Below are positions 1-7,977 of a DNA stretch of 64,000 bases, piece after piece. Every line of letters begins with the position of its first letter. Positions within the stretch are counted from its first letter, which is position 1. Source of the stretch: Paenibacillus sp. cl123 (GTDB lineage: Bacteria > Bacillota > Bacilli > Paenibacillales > NBRC-103111); the NCBI RefSeq assembly GCF_900101595.1, contig NZ_FMYY01000005.1:124001-188000 (forward strand). Direction: 5' to 3'. The notes beneath the pieces are model-generated. The model had not been told where the DNA came from and made no database searches. It was given only the letters and a program-made list of their open reading frames with translations. A program made the position numbers and the translations under genes.

Positions 1-635
1 ATCCCCAAGCTTACACGCCGGAAACGGCGCCGAAGGATTGGACGGACTTGTACAAAAATCCGGCCTTCAAAGGCAAATATGAAGCTCCGACGCTGCTTGG
101 ACAAATTACGCCGCAGCTTGTCGTAGCCGGCATATTGACCAGACACAAGGATGCGAATGGCGAGCTTGGCATATCCAAACAAGGCTGGGACGAAGTCAAG
201 CAATTGTTCGACAACGGCGTAAGAGCGGTTGAAGGGGAAGACTTCTATGCGAATCTGGCAAGCGGCAAAACGCCGCTCGGCGCGCTCGTGTCCGGTACGC
301 TCAGCAAGAAGGAAGAGCAGTATAAAGTGAAAGCGGGCATCGTAAGCCCATCTATCGGTGTGCCGATGATTGTCGAGCATGCAGCCATTGTTAACGGCAC
401 GAAGAAGAAAGCAACGGCAGAGCGGTTCGTAGAATGGATGGGTACAGCCGAAGTGCAAGGAGAGTTTGCCGCCAAGTTCAACGCGATGCCTGCCAATACG
501 AAGGCCGCTGAGAAAGCGAATGATTCCGTCAAGGCACTGTATGCCAATCTGAAAGCACAGCCTCTGGATTGGAGCTTCATTGCCGGCAACATTGGCAAAT
601 GGGTCGAGAAAATCGAATTGCAGATTATGAAATAA
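1..635 (+). CDS. ABC transporter substrate-binding protein, AfuA/FbpA-type, C-terminal part
   Basis: The reading frame is open at the left window edge (first full codon at base 3), so this is the C-terminal ~210 residues of a longer protein; a start at the TTG at 48 would be artificial. The visible part has the helical C-lobe pattern of family 1 periplasmic-type binding proteins (a stretch VSPSIGVPMIVEHAAIVNGT followed by ATAERFVEWMGTAEVQ, the usual hinge and end-helix region). It is followed by an ATPase and a double permease, the order typical of ferric-iron, polyamine, thiamine or 2-aminoethylphosphonate importers. The protein should be extracytoplasmic, delivering a small solute to the permease encoded at 1734. 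Which solute cannot be read from this fragment. Confidence 0.8.
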   Translation, partial: PQAYTPETAPKDWTDLYKNPAFKGKYEAPTLLGQITPQLVVAGILTRHKDANGELGISKQGWDEVKQLFDNGVRAVEGEDFYANLASGKTPLGALVSGTLSKKEEQYKVKAGIVSPSIGVPMIVEHAAIVNGTKKKATAERFVEWMGTAEVQGEFAAKFNAMPANTKAAEKANDSVKALYANLKAQPLDWSFIAGNIGKWVEKIELQIMK

Positions 636-655
636 TCAAGAACAATGGACAACGG

Positions 656-684
656 ACTGCATATTGGATGCTCCAATATGCAGT
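656..684 (+). other. Intercistronic hairpin between binding protein and ATPase genes
   Basis: A perfect 12-bp inverted repeat (ACTGCATATTGG, 5-base loop, CCAATATGCAGT) lies between the stop at 635 and the start at 709, followed by CGTTCTTT. It is a partial terminator or 3'-end stabiliser, as is common after highly expressed binding-protein genes, and would leave less mRNA for the downstream ATPase and permease. The structure is seen directly; the role is inferred. Confidence 0.7.
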
Positions 685-708
685 CGTTCTTTAAGAAAAG
701 GAGCAGCC

Positions 709-1716
709 ATGATCACATTTCATGACATTCAAATCAAGTTCGGTAGCTTCCATGCCATTCAAAATCTCAATCTGCAGATCAACGAAGGCGAGTTTTTTAC
801 GTTTCTCGGTCCGTCGGGATGTGGGAAAACAACGATATTGCGCAGCCTTGTCGGATTTATTACCCCCACGAGCGGCGAGATTCGGCTGAGCGGCAAGGAT
901 ATCACGCATGTTCCCATCGAGAAGAGAGGAATCAGCATGGTGTTTCAAAGCTATGCCTTGTTTCCGACCATGAACGTGTATGAGAATATCGCTTTCGGCA
1001 TGCGCGTCAAGAAGGCTTCCAAGTCTGAGGTGGACCGGGAAGTAAGAGATATTGCGCAGAAGGTGGATCTTAAGGAGGGACAGCTGTTCAAGAAGGTGTC
1101 GGAGCTGTCGGGCGGCCAACAGCAACGCGTAGCGATTGCCAGAGCGCTGGTGCTTAAGCCGAGTATTCTGGCGCTGGATGAGCCTCTCTCCAACCTCGAC
1201 GCCAAGCTGAGGGTGCAGCTGCGCAACGAGCTGAAAAATCTGCAGAAGAAGTTCGGGATCACGACGATCTATGTCACGCACGATCAAGAGGAAGCGTTAA
1301 CATTGTCTGATCGCATTGCCGTCTTCAATAATGGGATTGTCGAGCAGGTCGGCACGCCGCAAGAGGTGTATAATCAGTCCCAAACCGAATTTGTATGCAA
1401 CTTCATAGGCGATATCAACAAGATCGACCCGCAAATTATTCAGAACAGCCGGCTGAAGGAGCATCTGGATGCGAGCAAGGTATCGTATATTCGCAATGAA
1501 AAAGTGAGTCTGCTGCCCCTGCCGGGTCAAGATAGCGTGGAATTAAAGGGCAGAATCGTAGATAAGGAATTTTATGGCCTGTACAGCAAATTTGTCATCG
1601 AGGTGAACGGCGGCGGGCTGCTGAAAACCATCGAGAAGGAAAGCGGAACGGCTCATTATCAAGTCGGCGACGAGCTTACCGTATATGTGGACAGCAGCGA
1701 TATTTTGCAGTATTAA
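709..1716 (+). CDS. ABC transporter ATP-binding protein (Fe/polyamine/phosphonate type)
   Basis: Cytoplasmic ATPase that drives the importer formed with the genes at 1 and 1734. Motifs in order: Walker A GPSGCGKTT (about residues 36-44), Q-loop VFQSYALFP, signature LSGGQQQRVAIARAL, Walker B ILALDEPLSNLDA with catalytic Glu, and H-loop VTHDQEEA. Residues after about 240 form a C-terminal TOBE-like extension, as in PotA/FbpC/CysA-type subunits. Length is 335 aa. The ATG at 709 is chosen because AAAGGAG lies just upstream and the encoded protein starts at the usual family point (MITFHDIQIKFG); the extra 15 codons upstream would be encoded by the hairpin region. Substrate specificity is not determinable. 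Confidence 0.93.
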   Translation: MITFHDIQIKFGSFHAIQNLNLQINEGEFFTFLGPSGCGKTTILRSLVGFITPTSGEIRLSGKDITHVPIEKRGISMVFQSYALFPTMNVYENIAFGMRVKKASKSEVDREVRDIAQKVDLKEGQLFKKVSELSGGQQQRVAIARALVLKPSILALDEPLSNLDAKLRVQLRNELKNLQKKFGITTIYVTHDQEEALTLSDRIAVFNNGIVEQVGTPQEVYNQSQTEFVCNFIGDINKIDPQIIQNSRLKEHLDASKVSYIRNEKVSLLPLPGQDSVELKGRIVDKEFYGLYSKFVIEVNGGGLLKTIEKESGTAHYQVGDELTVYVDSSDILQY

Positions 1717-1733
1717 GGAAAGGAGGATGCAGG

Positions 1734-3446
1734 TTGCCCAGCGCAGAGAAGTTGAAGAAATCGATAGCATCCGTCAATTGGACAACATTTATATTGTACG
1801 CGCTTATTGCGTGGTTTGTCGTAGCGTTTTTGATCTATCCGAACATTAATATTTATTACGAAATCTTCTTTAAAGGCGGCAAATTTTCGTTGGAGGCGGC
1901 AGAGAAGCTTTTATCCTCCCAGCGCGCGATGAAAAGCTTGTATAACAGTTTTATTTTGGCTGTTTCTCTTGTATGTACAGTAAATATTGTTGGCGTAACC
2001 CTGGTACTGATCTCGGAGTATTTTGACATCAAGGGTGCGAAAATTTTAAGACTCGGCTACTTTACGACCCTGATCTATAGCGGCGTAGTTCTCGTGTCGG
2101 GCTATAAATTCGTATATGGCGAAAACGGTTTCATGACCAAGCTTTTGGTCAACCTGTTTCCAGCGTTTGATACGACATGGTTTCACGGCTACTGGGCGGT
2201 TCTTTTCGTCATGACCTTCGCTTGTACGTCCAATCACGTGCTTTTTTTAAGCAATGCCATCCGCAAAATTGATTTTCAAACTGTCGAAGCGGCGAAAAAC
2301 ATGGGGGCGTCCACATTTTATATTTTATGGCGGGTTGTGCTTCCGGTTTTAAAGCCTACGATGTTTGCATTGACCATCCTGATCTTTCTGACAGGGCTGG
2401 CCGCCACATCCGCTCCGCTCATTCTGGGTGGAACAGAGTTTCAAACCATCACACCGATGATTTTGACCTTCTCAAACAGCGTGTCGTCCCGAGACCTGGC
2501 TGCGCTGCTGGCGCTTATTTTGGGCCTCGCGACTTTAATTTTGCTGACGATCATGATCCGGTTCGAGCGCAAAGGCAACTTTATGTCGGTGTCGAAGGTC
2601 AAGTCGGAATTGGTTAAACAAAAGATCAACAATAGGCTGGGCAATATCGCCGCTCATTTGTTGGCATACCTGCTGTTTCTCATCTATATTATTCCGGTTG
2701 TCCTGATTATCATCTTTTCGTTTACGGACGCCCACAGCATTTCGACGGCGACGCTGACGCTTTCCAGCTTCTCTTTGGACAATTACATTCAAGTATTCTC
2801 CAAGATGTCGGCGTTTAAGCCTTACCTGGTAAGCATCTTGTATGCGGCTGCGGCATCGGTCACAGTTGTAGCGCTGACTTTGGCTGCCTCGCGCATTTTG
2901 CATAAGTTTAAAAACAAGTGGACGGCAGCGCTGGAGTACGCGTTGCTGATTCCGTGGATGCTTCCGTCTACGTTAATTGCCATCGGACTTATCGTCACCT
3001 TTAATACGCCGAGACTGATCATCGGACATTCCATCCTGGTAGGAACGGTCTGGATGCTGTTTATCGCCTACGTCATCGTCCACATTCCCTTCACGCTGAG
3101 GATGGTTAAGGCATCCTTCTTCAGTCTGGACGGCAATCTGGAGGATGCGGCGAAAAACCTGGGGGCCAAATCGTTCTACACGTTTAGAAAAGTGCTGCTG
3201 CCCATCATACTTCCATCCACGCTGGCGGTGCTGGCGCTAAACTTTAACGGTATTTTGGCGGATTATGATCTTACCGTATTCCTGTATCATCCTTTGTACC
3301 AGCCGCTTGGAGTCGTGATCAAGAACAGTACGGATGCGCAGGCGCTGGCGGATACGAAAGCTCTGACTCTCGTTTACTCGGTCGTGCTGATGATCATGTC
3401 GACTATTACATTATACTTTGTGTATGGAAGGAAAAGTAAATCCTGA
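1734..3446 (+). CDS. ABC transporter permease, fused two-domain type
   Basis: A 570-aa membrane protein with about 12 predicted transmembrane helices in two homologous halves. Each half carries the EAA loop that docks to the ATPase: VEAAKNMGASTFYILWRVVL near residue 184 and LEDAAKNLGAKSFYTF near residue 470. Such fused permeases (FbpB/ThiP/PhnV-like) act without a second permease gene, which fits the single permease here. The start is TTG at 1734 because AGGAGG (1721-1726) lies 7 bases upstream. The gene begins 17 bp after the ATPase stop, so it is in the same operon. It is followed by a hairpin and then by a repeat array, so the operon ends here. Confidence 0.9.
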   Translation: MPSAEKLKKSIASVNWTTFILYALIAWFVVAFLIYPNINIYYEIFFKGGKFSLEAAEKLLSSQRAMKSLYNSFILAVSLVCTVNIVGVTLVLISEYFDIKGAKILRLGYFTTLIYSGVVLVSGYKFVYGENGFMTKLLVNLFPAFDTTWFHGYWAVLFVMTFACTSNHVLFLSNAIRKIDFQTVEAAKNMGASTFYILWRVVLPVLKPTMFALTILIFLTGLAATSAPLILGGTEFQTITPMILTFSNSVSSRDLAALLALILGLATLILLTIMIRFERKGNFMSVSKVKSELVKQKINNRLGNIAAHLLAYLLFLIYIIPVVLIIIFSFTDAHSISTATLTLSSFSLDNYIQVFSKMSAFKPYLVSILYAAAASVTVVALTLAASRILHKFKNKWTAALEYALLIPWMLPSTLIAIGLIVTFNTPRLIIGHSILVGTVWMLFIAYVIVHIPFTLRMVKASFFSLDGNLEDAAKNLGAKSFYTFRKVLLPIILPSTLAVLALNFNGILADYDLTVFLYHPLYQPLGVVIKNSTDAQALADTKALTLVYSVVLMIMSTITLYFVYGRKSKS

Positions 3447-3480
3447 TGCATGCAAGCTACTAGGTGCCATGTGTAAGAAG

Positions 3481-3523
3481 AAGCTCTGTTTCCGCTGTCC
3501 CGGTGGAAACGGAGCTTATTTGG
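3481..3523 (+). terminator. Probable terminator of the first ABC operon
   Basis: AAGCTC-T-GTTTCC pairs with GGAAAC-G-GAGCTT (one mismatch, 11-base loop), followed by ATTTGGTTTG. The stem is strong but the T-tract is poor, so termination may be partial or factor-dependent. Confidence 0.55.
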
Positions 3524-3540
3524 TTTGAAGGTTGGGACTT

Positions 3541-4160
3541 CGCACAACGCTCCTGCTTCTACCGCCAAGCGGAAGCGTTTTGTACGAAATTCCGTACAAC
3601 GCTCCTGCTTCGACCGCCATACGGAAGCGTTTTATACGAAATTCCGCACAACACTCCTACTTCGACCGCCATACGAGAGCGTTTTATACGAAATTCCGCA
3701 CAACACTCCTGCTTCGACCGCCATACGGGGACGTTTTATACGAAATTCCGCACAACGCTCCTGCTTCGACCGCCATACGGGGACGTTTTATACGAAATTC
3801 CGCACAACAATGCTACTTCGACCGCCATGGGGGAGTGTTTTAAACGAAATTCCGCACAACGCTCCTACTTAGACCGCCACACGGGGGCATTTTATACGAA
3901 ATTCCGTACAACGCTCCTACTTCTACCGCCAAGCGGAAGCGTTTTATACGAAATTCCGCACAACGCTCCTACTTCGACCGCCATACGGGGGCGTTTTATA
4001 CGAAATTCCGCACAACACTCCTGCTTCGAGCGCCATGGGGGGCGTTTTATACGAAATTCCGCACAACGCTCCTACTTCGACCGCCATACGGGGGCATTTT
4101 ATACGAAATTCCGCACAACATCCCTACTTCGACCTCCATGGGGGAGCGTTTTGGACGGTT
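3541..4160. repeat. Tandem 52-bp repeat array, about 12 copies
   Basis: Eleven complete head-to-tail units of 52 bp (one of 51 bp, 4009-4059) plus a degenerate final unit from 4112. Unit boundaries are at 3541, 3593, 3645, 3697, 3749, 3801, 3853, 3905, 3957, 4009, 4060 and 4112. Each unit contains CGCACAACGCTCC, then CTTCGACCGCCATACGG, then GCGTTTTATACGAAATTC. Conserved positions vary at a few sites between units (TCC/TAC/TGC, ACGGAAG/ACGGGG). AGCGTT at the end of one unit can pair with AACGCT at the start of the next, with TACG/CGTA inside, so each junction can fold as a hairpin. Because 52 is not a multiple of 3, all three forward frames stay open but read different peptides, and no ribosome site is present: the long open frames are by-products, not genes. 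There are no unique spacers, so this is not CRISPR. Confidence 0.95.
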
Positions 4161-4462
4161 TTTCGTTTCAACCTAGACCTGCTGACCGACCTAGCCCCGC
4201 CATGGTCTTATTTTTCCCCGTACAAGCTTTCCCAACAAGCGAAAACCTGCTTTTGAGAGGGCCTCTTTTTGTGTTTTCCCCCAAACTCCTGCAGTTTCCG
4301 GATGAAATGATCCGATTTGTTCGAACGTGTAAGAATAATACGAATGGAATTCTTCGGAAAAGTACGTATTTATGAGCCAATTTGCGATGTACGCTGCCCG
4401 TCTTGAGATGGTAAGGTGTGTCCATGAAGCGCTTGACGCTAAGACAGAAGGAGGAAGAGACG
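4161..4462 (+). other. Non-coding leader of the lpl-like operon
   Basis: This stretch between the repeat array and the permease gene holds no convincing gene. A small hairpin with five Ts (AGAGGGCCTCTTTTT, near 4256-4270) could be a weak terminator. The promoter for the downstream operon must lie between about 4270 and 4450; TTGTTC at 4317-4322 followed by weak AT-rich -10 candidates around 4337-4345 is the best I can offer and is not convincing. Confidence 0.35.
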
Positions 4463-5392
4463 TTGACAAGGCTGGAGAGACTATACAAAAACGGAGCGCT
4501 GCTGGTCATGACCGTGCCGGGATTGCTGCTTCTGCTGGCATTTCATTATTTGCCTATCGGCGGGATCTTGATTGCATTCAAGGATTACAGCTACTCGGGA
4601 GGCGACTTCTTTAGCAATTTCACAAACAGCCCTTGGGTCGGGTTCGACAACTTTGCATTTTTTCTCAATACGCCGGATGCCTTCATCATTACCCGCAACA
4701 CGATTCTTTATAATCTGGTGTTTATCGGGCTGGGAACGCTGATCGCCGTATTTCTGGCGGTGGCGTTCAATGAGCTCAGGAGCCGCCGGATGGCGAAGAT
4801 ATACCAGACGACGATTCTCCTGCCTTATTTTTTATCCTGGATCGCGGTCAGCTATTTATTTTTCGGGTTTCTAAGCGCCGATAAGGGGATCATCAACCAT
4901 CTGGTGCTTGAACCTCTGGGCATAGGGGCGGTCGACTGGTATAGCCAAAGCGCCTATTGGCCCTATATTCTGGTGTTTGCCAATGTGTGGAAGTATGCAG
5001 GGTACAACTGCATCGTATATTTGGCTGCGATAACCGGAATCGACACCGAATATTACGAAGCGGCCTCTCTGGACGGGGCGAGCAAGTGGCAGCAGATCCG
5101 CCATATTACGATACCTTCCATCTCGACGGTTATTACGCTGCTGGTGCTGCTCGGAATCGGACGCATGTTTTTTGCGGATTTCGGCTTATTTTATCAGGTG
5201 CCGCTGAATTCGGGGGCTATCTTCGATGTAACGAATGTGATCGATACGTTCGTCTACCGGGCTCTGATCAATAGCGGCGATATCGGCATGTCTTCGGCAG
5301 CCAGTACCTTTCAAGCGTTTGTCGGGTTCGTGCTGGTGCTGTTGTCCAACTGGGTCGTCAAGCGTATCGATAATGAGAAGGCCATTTTCTAG
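4463..5392 (+). CDS. Oligosaccharide ABC transporter permease, LplB-type
   Basis: Inner-membrane permease (309 aa, about six helices) of a carbohydrate-uptake-1 importer working with the permease at 5407 and the lipoprotein at 6361. The EAA docking loop is EYYEAASLDGASKWQQIRHI. The C-terminal half (FADFGLFYQVPLNSGAIF, VTNVIDTFVYRAL) is very like the permease at 61531, so the two are paralogues. I place the start at TTG 4463 because AAGGAGG (4448-4454) sits 8 bases before it and the protein then begins at the family's usual point; GTG 4418 and ATG 4424 are in-frame alternatives whose extra codons would include the ribosome site. No ATPase gene accompanies it, as is usual for importers served by a shared MsmX. 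Confidence 0.92.
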   Translation: MTRLERLYKNGALLVMTVPGLLLLLAFHYLPIGGILIAFKDYSYSGGDFFSNFTNSPWVGFDNFAFFLNTPDAFIITRNTILYNLVFIGLGTLIAVFLAVAFNELRSRRMAKIYQTTILLPYFLSWIAVSYLFFGFLSADKGIINHLVLEPLGIGAVDWYSQSAYWPYILVFANVWKYAGYNCIVYLAAITGIDTEYYEAASLDGASKWQQIRHITIPSISTVITLLVLLGIGRMFFADFGLFYQVPLNSGAIFDVTNVIDTFVYRALINSGDIGMSSAASTFQAFVGFVLVLLSNWVVKRIDNEKAIF

Positions 5393-5406
5393 GGAGGAAG
5401 CATCGT

Positions 5407-6309
5407 ATGAAATCCAGTTACAGAGGCAATTCGATATCGCTGACGGCTAATGCTATCATTCATGCGATTTTCATTATCATCAGCTTATCCTGCATTGTGC
5501 CGCTTCTATTGGTGATAGCCGTGTCCTTTTCGGACGAACAAACGGTCGTTGTGCATGGTTACCGGTTCCTGCCCGATAAGCTGTCTCTCGACGCTTACCG
5601 TTATTTATGGCAAGAAGGGCGTACAATCATGAACGCATACGGGGTGACGGTATTTACGACAGTGGTGGGAACGGTGCTGAGCCTGGCGGTCATATCGACC
5701 TTTGCCTACCCGCTGTCCAGGAAGGACTTCGCCTACCGGAAGCTGTTCACCTTCCTGGTTGTATTCACCCTGCTTTTCAACGGCGGACTCGTGTCCTGGT
5801 ATCTGGTGACGACCCAAGTGCTGCATCTCAAAAACAATATTTGGGCGCTAATCATCCCGCATCTGTTTAACGGCTGGTATGTGATGATCATGAAAACCTA
5901 TTTCAACACGACGATCCCCGACCCGGTTATCGAATCCGCCAAAATCGACGGAGCGGGCGAATTCCGCACCTTTCTGACCATTGTGCTGCCGCTGTCGCTG
6001 CCCGGACTGGCGACGATCGGATTGTTCAGCGCGATAGTGTATTGGAACGACTGGTGGCTGCCGCTCATGCTGATCACGAACGACAAGCTGCTGAATGTGC
6101 AGTATTTGCTCTACAAGGCGCAGAGCTTTGCGGACTTTTTGTCCAGCGCCAGCGGCTTGAACTATGGGTCGGTCATGCAGATGTCGCCGCCCTCGCTGAC
6201 GCTCAGGATGGCGCTGGCCGTCGTTGGGATTGGCCCGATCGTACTGGCCTACCCGTTTTTCCAAAAATATTTTGTACAAGGACTCACGATAGGAGCGGTC
6301 AAAGGCTAA
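5407..6309 (+). CDS. Oligosaccharide ABC transporter permease, LplC/YtcP-type
   Basis: Second permease of the importer (300 aa, six helices). It shows the family pattern of an N-terminal helix, a central FTLLFNGGLVSWYLV segment and the EAA loop VIESAKIDGAGEFRTFLTIV. The end AYPFFQKYFVQGLTIGAVKG is the hallmark terminus of this subfamily and recurs almost unchanged in the permease at 62475. The ATG at 5407 follows GGGAGG by 9 bases, and the gene begins 14 bp after the partner permease. Confidence 0.94.
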   Translation: MKSSYRGNSISLTANAIIHAIFIIISLSCIVPLLLVIAVSFSDEQTVVVHGYRFLPDKLSLDAYRYLWQEGRTIMNAYGVTVFTTVVGTVLSLAVISTFAYPLSRKDFAYRKLFTFLVVFTLLFNGGLVSWYLVTTQVLHLKNNIWALIIPHLFNGWYVMIMKTYFNTTIPDPVIESAKIDGAGEFRTFLTIVLPLSLPGLATIGLFSAIVYWNDWWLPLMLITNDKLLNVQYLLYKAQSFADFLSSASGLNYGSVMQMSPPSLTLRMALAVVGIGPIVLAYPFFQKYFVQGLTIGAVKG

Positions 6310-6360
6310 CCCCAGGTATACTGGTTAGTATAAAGAACAATTCACGGGAGGTTGCTGCAA

Positions 6361-7884
6361 ATGGGAAAAAGAAGATGGTCCTCGCTTTGTATGACGGCCA
6401 TGATGAGTCTGTCGCTTGTGATGGCGGGCTGCAACAGCAAGAGTGAGGGAACGCCGGCAAGCGCGTCGCCGGAAGCACCCGGCAAAGAGGCGAAGCAGGA
6501 GCTGCCGCCTTATGTCATCGACTGGTACATCATAGGGACGTCGCCGCAGCCGGACAATGCGCTCGTCGAGGCGGAGATCAACAAAATCGTGCTGCCGCAG
6601 ATCAATGCGACGGTGAAGATGCATATCATTCCTTTCGGCGACTACGATTCCAAGATGACCGCTCTGCTGGCCACGGGGGAAAAGGTCGACCTGATGTTCA
6701 CCTCCAACGGGAATATGAACTACAGCGCCCTGATCGCCAAGGGAGGATTGGTCGATCTGACCGACAAGCTTGACAAGCTGGCTCCGGACGCCAAGAAGCT
6801 GTTGTCGGAGGGCTTCCTCCAGGCCAGCGCTATCAAGGGGAAAACTTATACGCTGGCTGCCTACAAGGAGAAGGGGTCATGGCTTGGCTTTATCGCCAAC
6901 AAGACGCTGATGGAAAAATACAGTATCGACATAACTAAAATCAACAGTCTGGAAGAGATGGAGCCCGCGCTCAAAATCATCAAGGACAATGAGCCGACGA
7001 TCACGCCGCTGCTTGCGTCCGGAGGCGCCAAAATTCCATTTGTCGTCAATCGACATCTCTGGAATGCCTCACCGGTTCAGTCCATTGTGCTGAAGAAGGA
7101 TGGAAGCGCTTATACGCTGGTGCCGGATGAGCCGGAATATGTCGCAAGCTTGAAGACGCTGCACCGGTTTTTTCAGGCGGGTTATCTGAGGAAGGATTCG
7201 GCCGTCCTGAAGATTACGAATGACGATAGAGTCAAGAGCGCCTTTTCATTTTCACAGCTCAAGCCTTATGTGGATGTCCAGGTTTCGAACTCTTACGGGG
7301 CGCCGTTCATCTATCATCATTTCGGCAAGCCGATTACGACTACGAATGATCTGGTCGGCTCCATGATGGGCATTCCGACTACCTCCAAAGACCCGGATCG
7401 TGTATTAATGTTCTATAACATGATGTACAAGGATGAGAAGCTGATTAATCTGGTCGGCCGCGGAATCGAGGGCAAGCATTACGTGAAGAAAAGCGACAAG
7501 AGAATCGAGTTTGCACCGGATACGGACAACGGCAAAAAATCCGGCTACAATCCGGGTACAACCTGGGCCTACGGGAATCAATATTTGACTTATTTGATGC
7601 CCGGCGAGCCGGACGATATTTGGGAGCAGTTCAAGAAATTCAACAGCGAATCCGAGGTTGTGCCCAATCTGGGCTTTAACTTTGACAGCTCCAACCTTAA
7701 GACGGAAGTCGCGGCGATCAAAAACGCCGAGAACGAGTTCCGTCCGACTTTGGAGACCGGCTCCGTCAATCCCGACGAATATTTGCCTAAATTCAAAGAG
7801 AAGCTGAAAGCGGCAGGAATTGACAAGGTGCTTCAAGAAATCAATAAGCAGTATGCCGAGTGGAGAGCGGAGAATAAAAAGTAA
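6361..7884 (+). CDS. Lipoprotein oligosaccharide-binding protein, LplA-type
   Basis: Extracellular solute-binding lipoprotein (507 aa) that should capture glycan fragments and pass them to the permeases at 4463 and 5407. A lipoprotein signal peptide ends in the lipobox VMAGC with the lipidated Cys at residue 24. The typical charged low-complexity linker (SEGTPASASPEAPGKEAK) follows. The body matches the long (about 500-aa) LplA/YtcQ-like family, including a DLMFTSNGNMNYSALIAKGG region and a C-terminal VNPDEYLPKFKEKLKAAGID helix that recurs in the binding proteins at 26891 and 57465. Start ATG 6361 follows GGGAGG by about 9 bases; the upstream TTG at 6352 has no ribosome site. Confidence 0.93.
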   Translation: MGKRRWSSLCMTAMMSLSLVMAGCNSKSEGTPASASPEAPGKEAKQELPPYVIDWYIIGTSPQPDNALVEAEINKIVLPQINATVKMHIIPFGDYDSKMTALLATGEKVDLMFTSNGNMNYSALIAKGGLVDLTDKLDKLAPDAKKLLSEGFLQASAIKGKTYTLAAYKEKGSWLGFIANKTLMEKYSIDITKINSLEEMEPALKIIKDNEPTITPLLASGGAKIPFVVNRHLWNASPVQSIVLKKDGSAYTLVPDEPEYVASLKTLHRFFQAGYLRKDSAVLKITNDDRVKSAFSFSQLKPYVDVQVSNSYGAPFIYHHFGKPITTTNDLVGSMMGIPTTSKDPDRVLMFYNMMYKDEKLINLVGRGIEGKHYVKKSDKRIEFAPDTDNGKKSGYNPGTTWAYGNQYLTYLMPGEPDDIWEQFKKFNSESEVVPNLGFNFDSSNLKTEVAAIKNAENEFRPTLETGSVNPDEYLPKFKEKLKAAGIDKVLQEINKQYAEWRAENKK

Positions 7885-7977
7885 CGCTTGGTATGTCGGT
7901 CAGAAGGGGGCTTGTTGTCCAGGTGACGGCGGGTCCCCGGGCTGAGCGGGAGTAGAGCCGGAGGGAGACGAGAGGCG

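Noticed and set aside
709..1716. Use of this ATPase as the shared motor of the Lpl-type importers
   Set aside because: It is co-transcribed with its own binding protein and a fused permease of a different transporter class, and lacks a gene context linking it to the carbohydrate systems; an MsmX-type ATPase elsewhere is the expected motor.
3541..4160. Possible CRISPR array
   Set aside because: The whole 52-bp unit is repeated with no unique spacers, and no cas genes are present.
3464..4375. Long open frames (303, 115 and 103 codons) across the repeat array, looking like a repeat protein
   Set aside because: The 52-bp unit length cycles through all frames, the same DNA is open in three frames, there is no ribosome site and the peptides have no plausible fold. 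They are by-products of the repeat.
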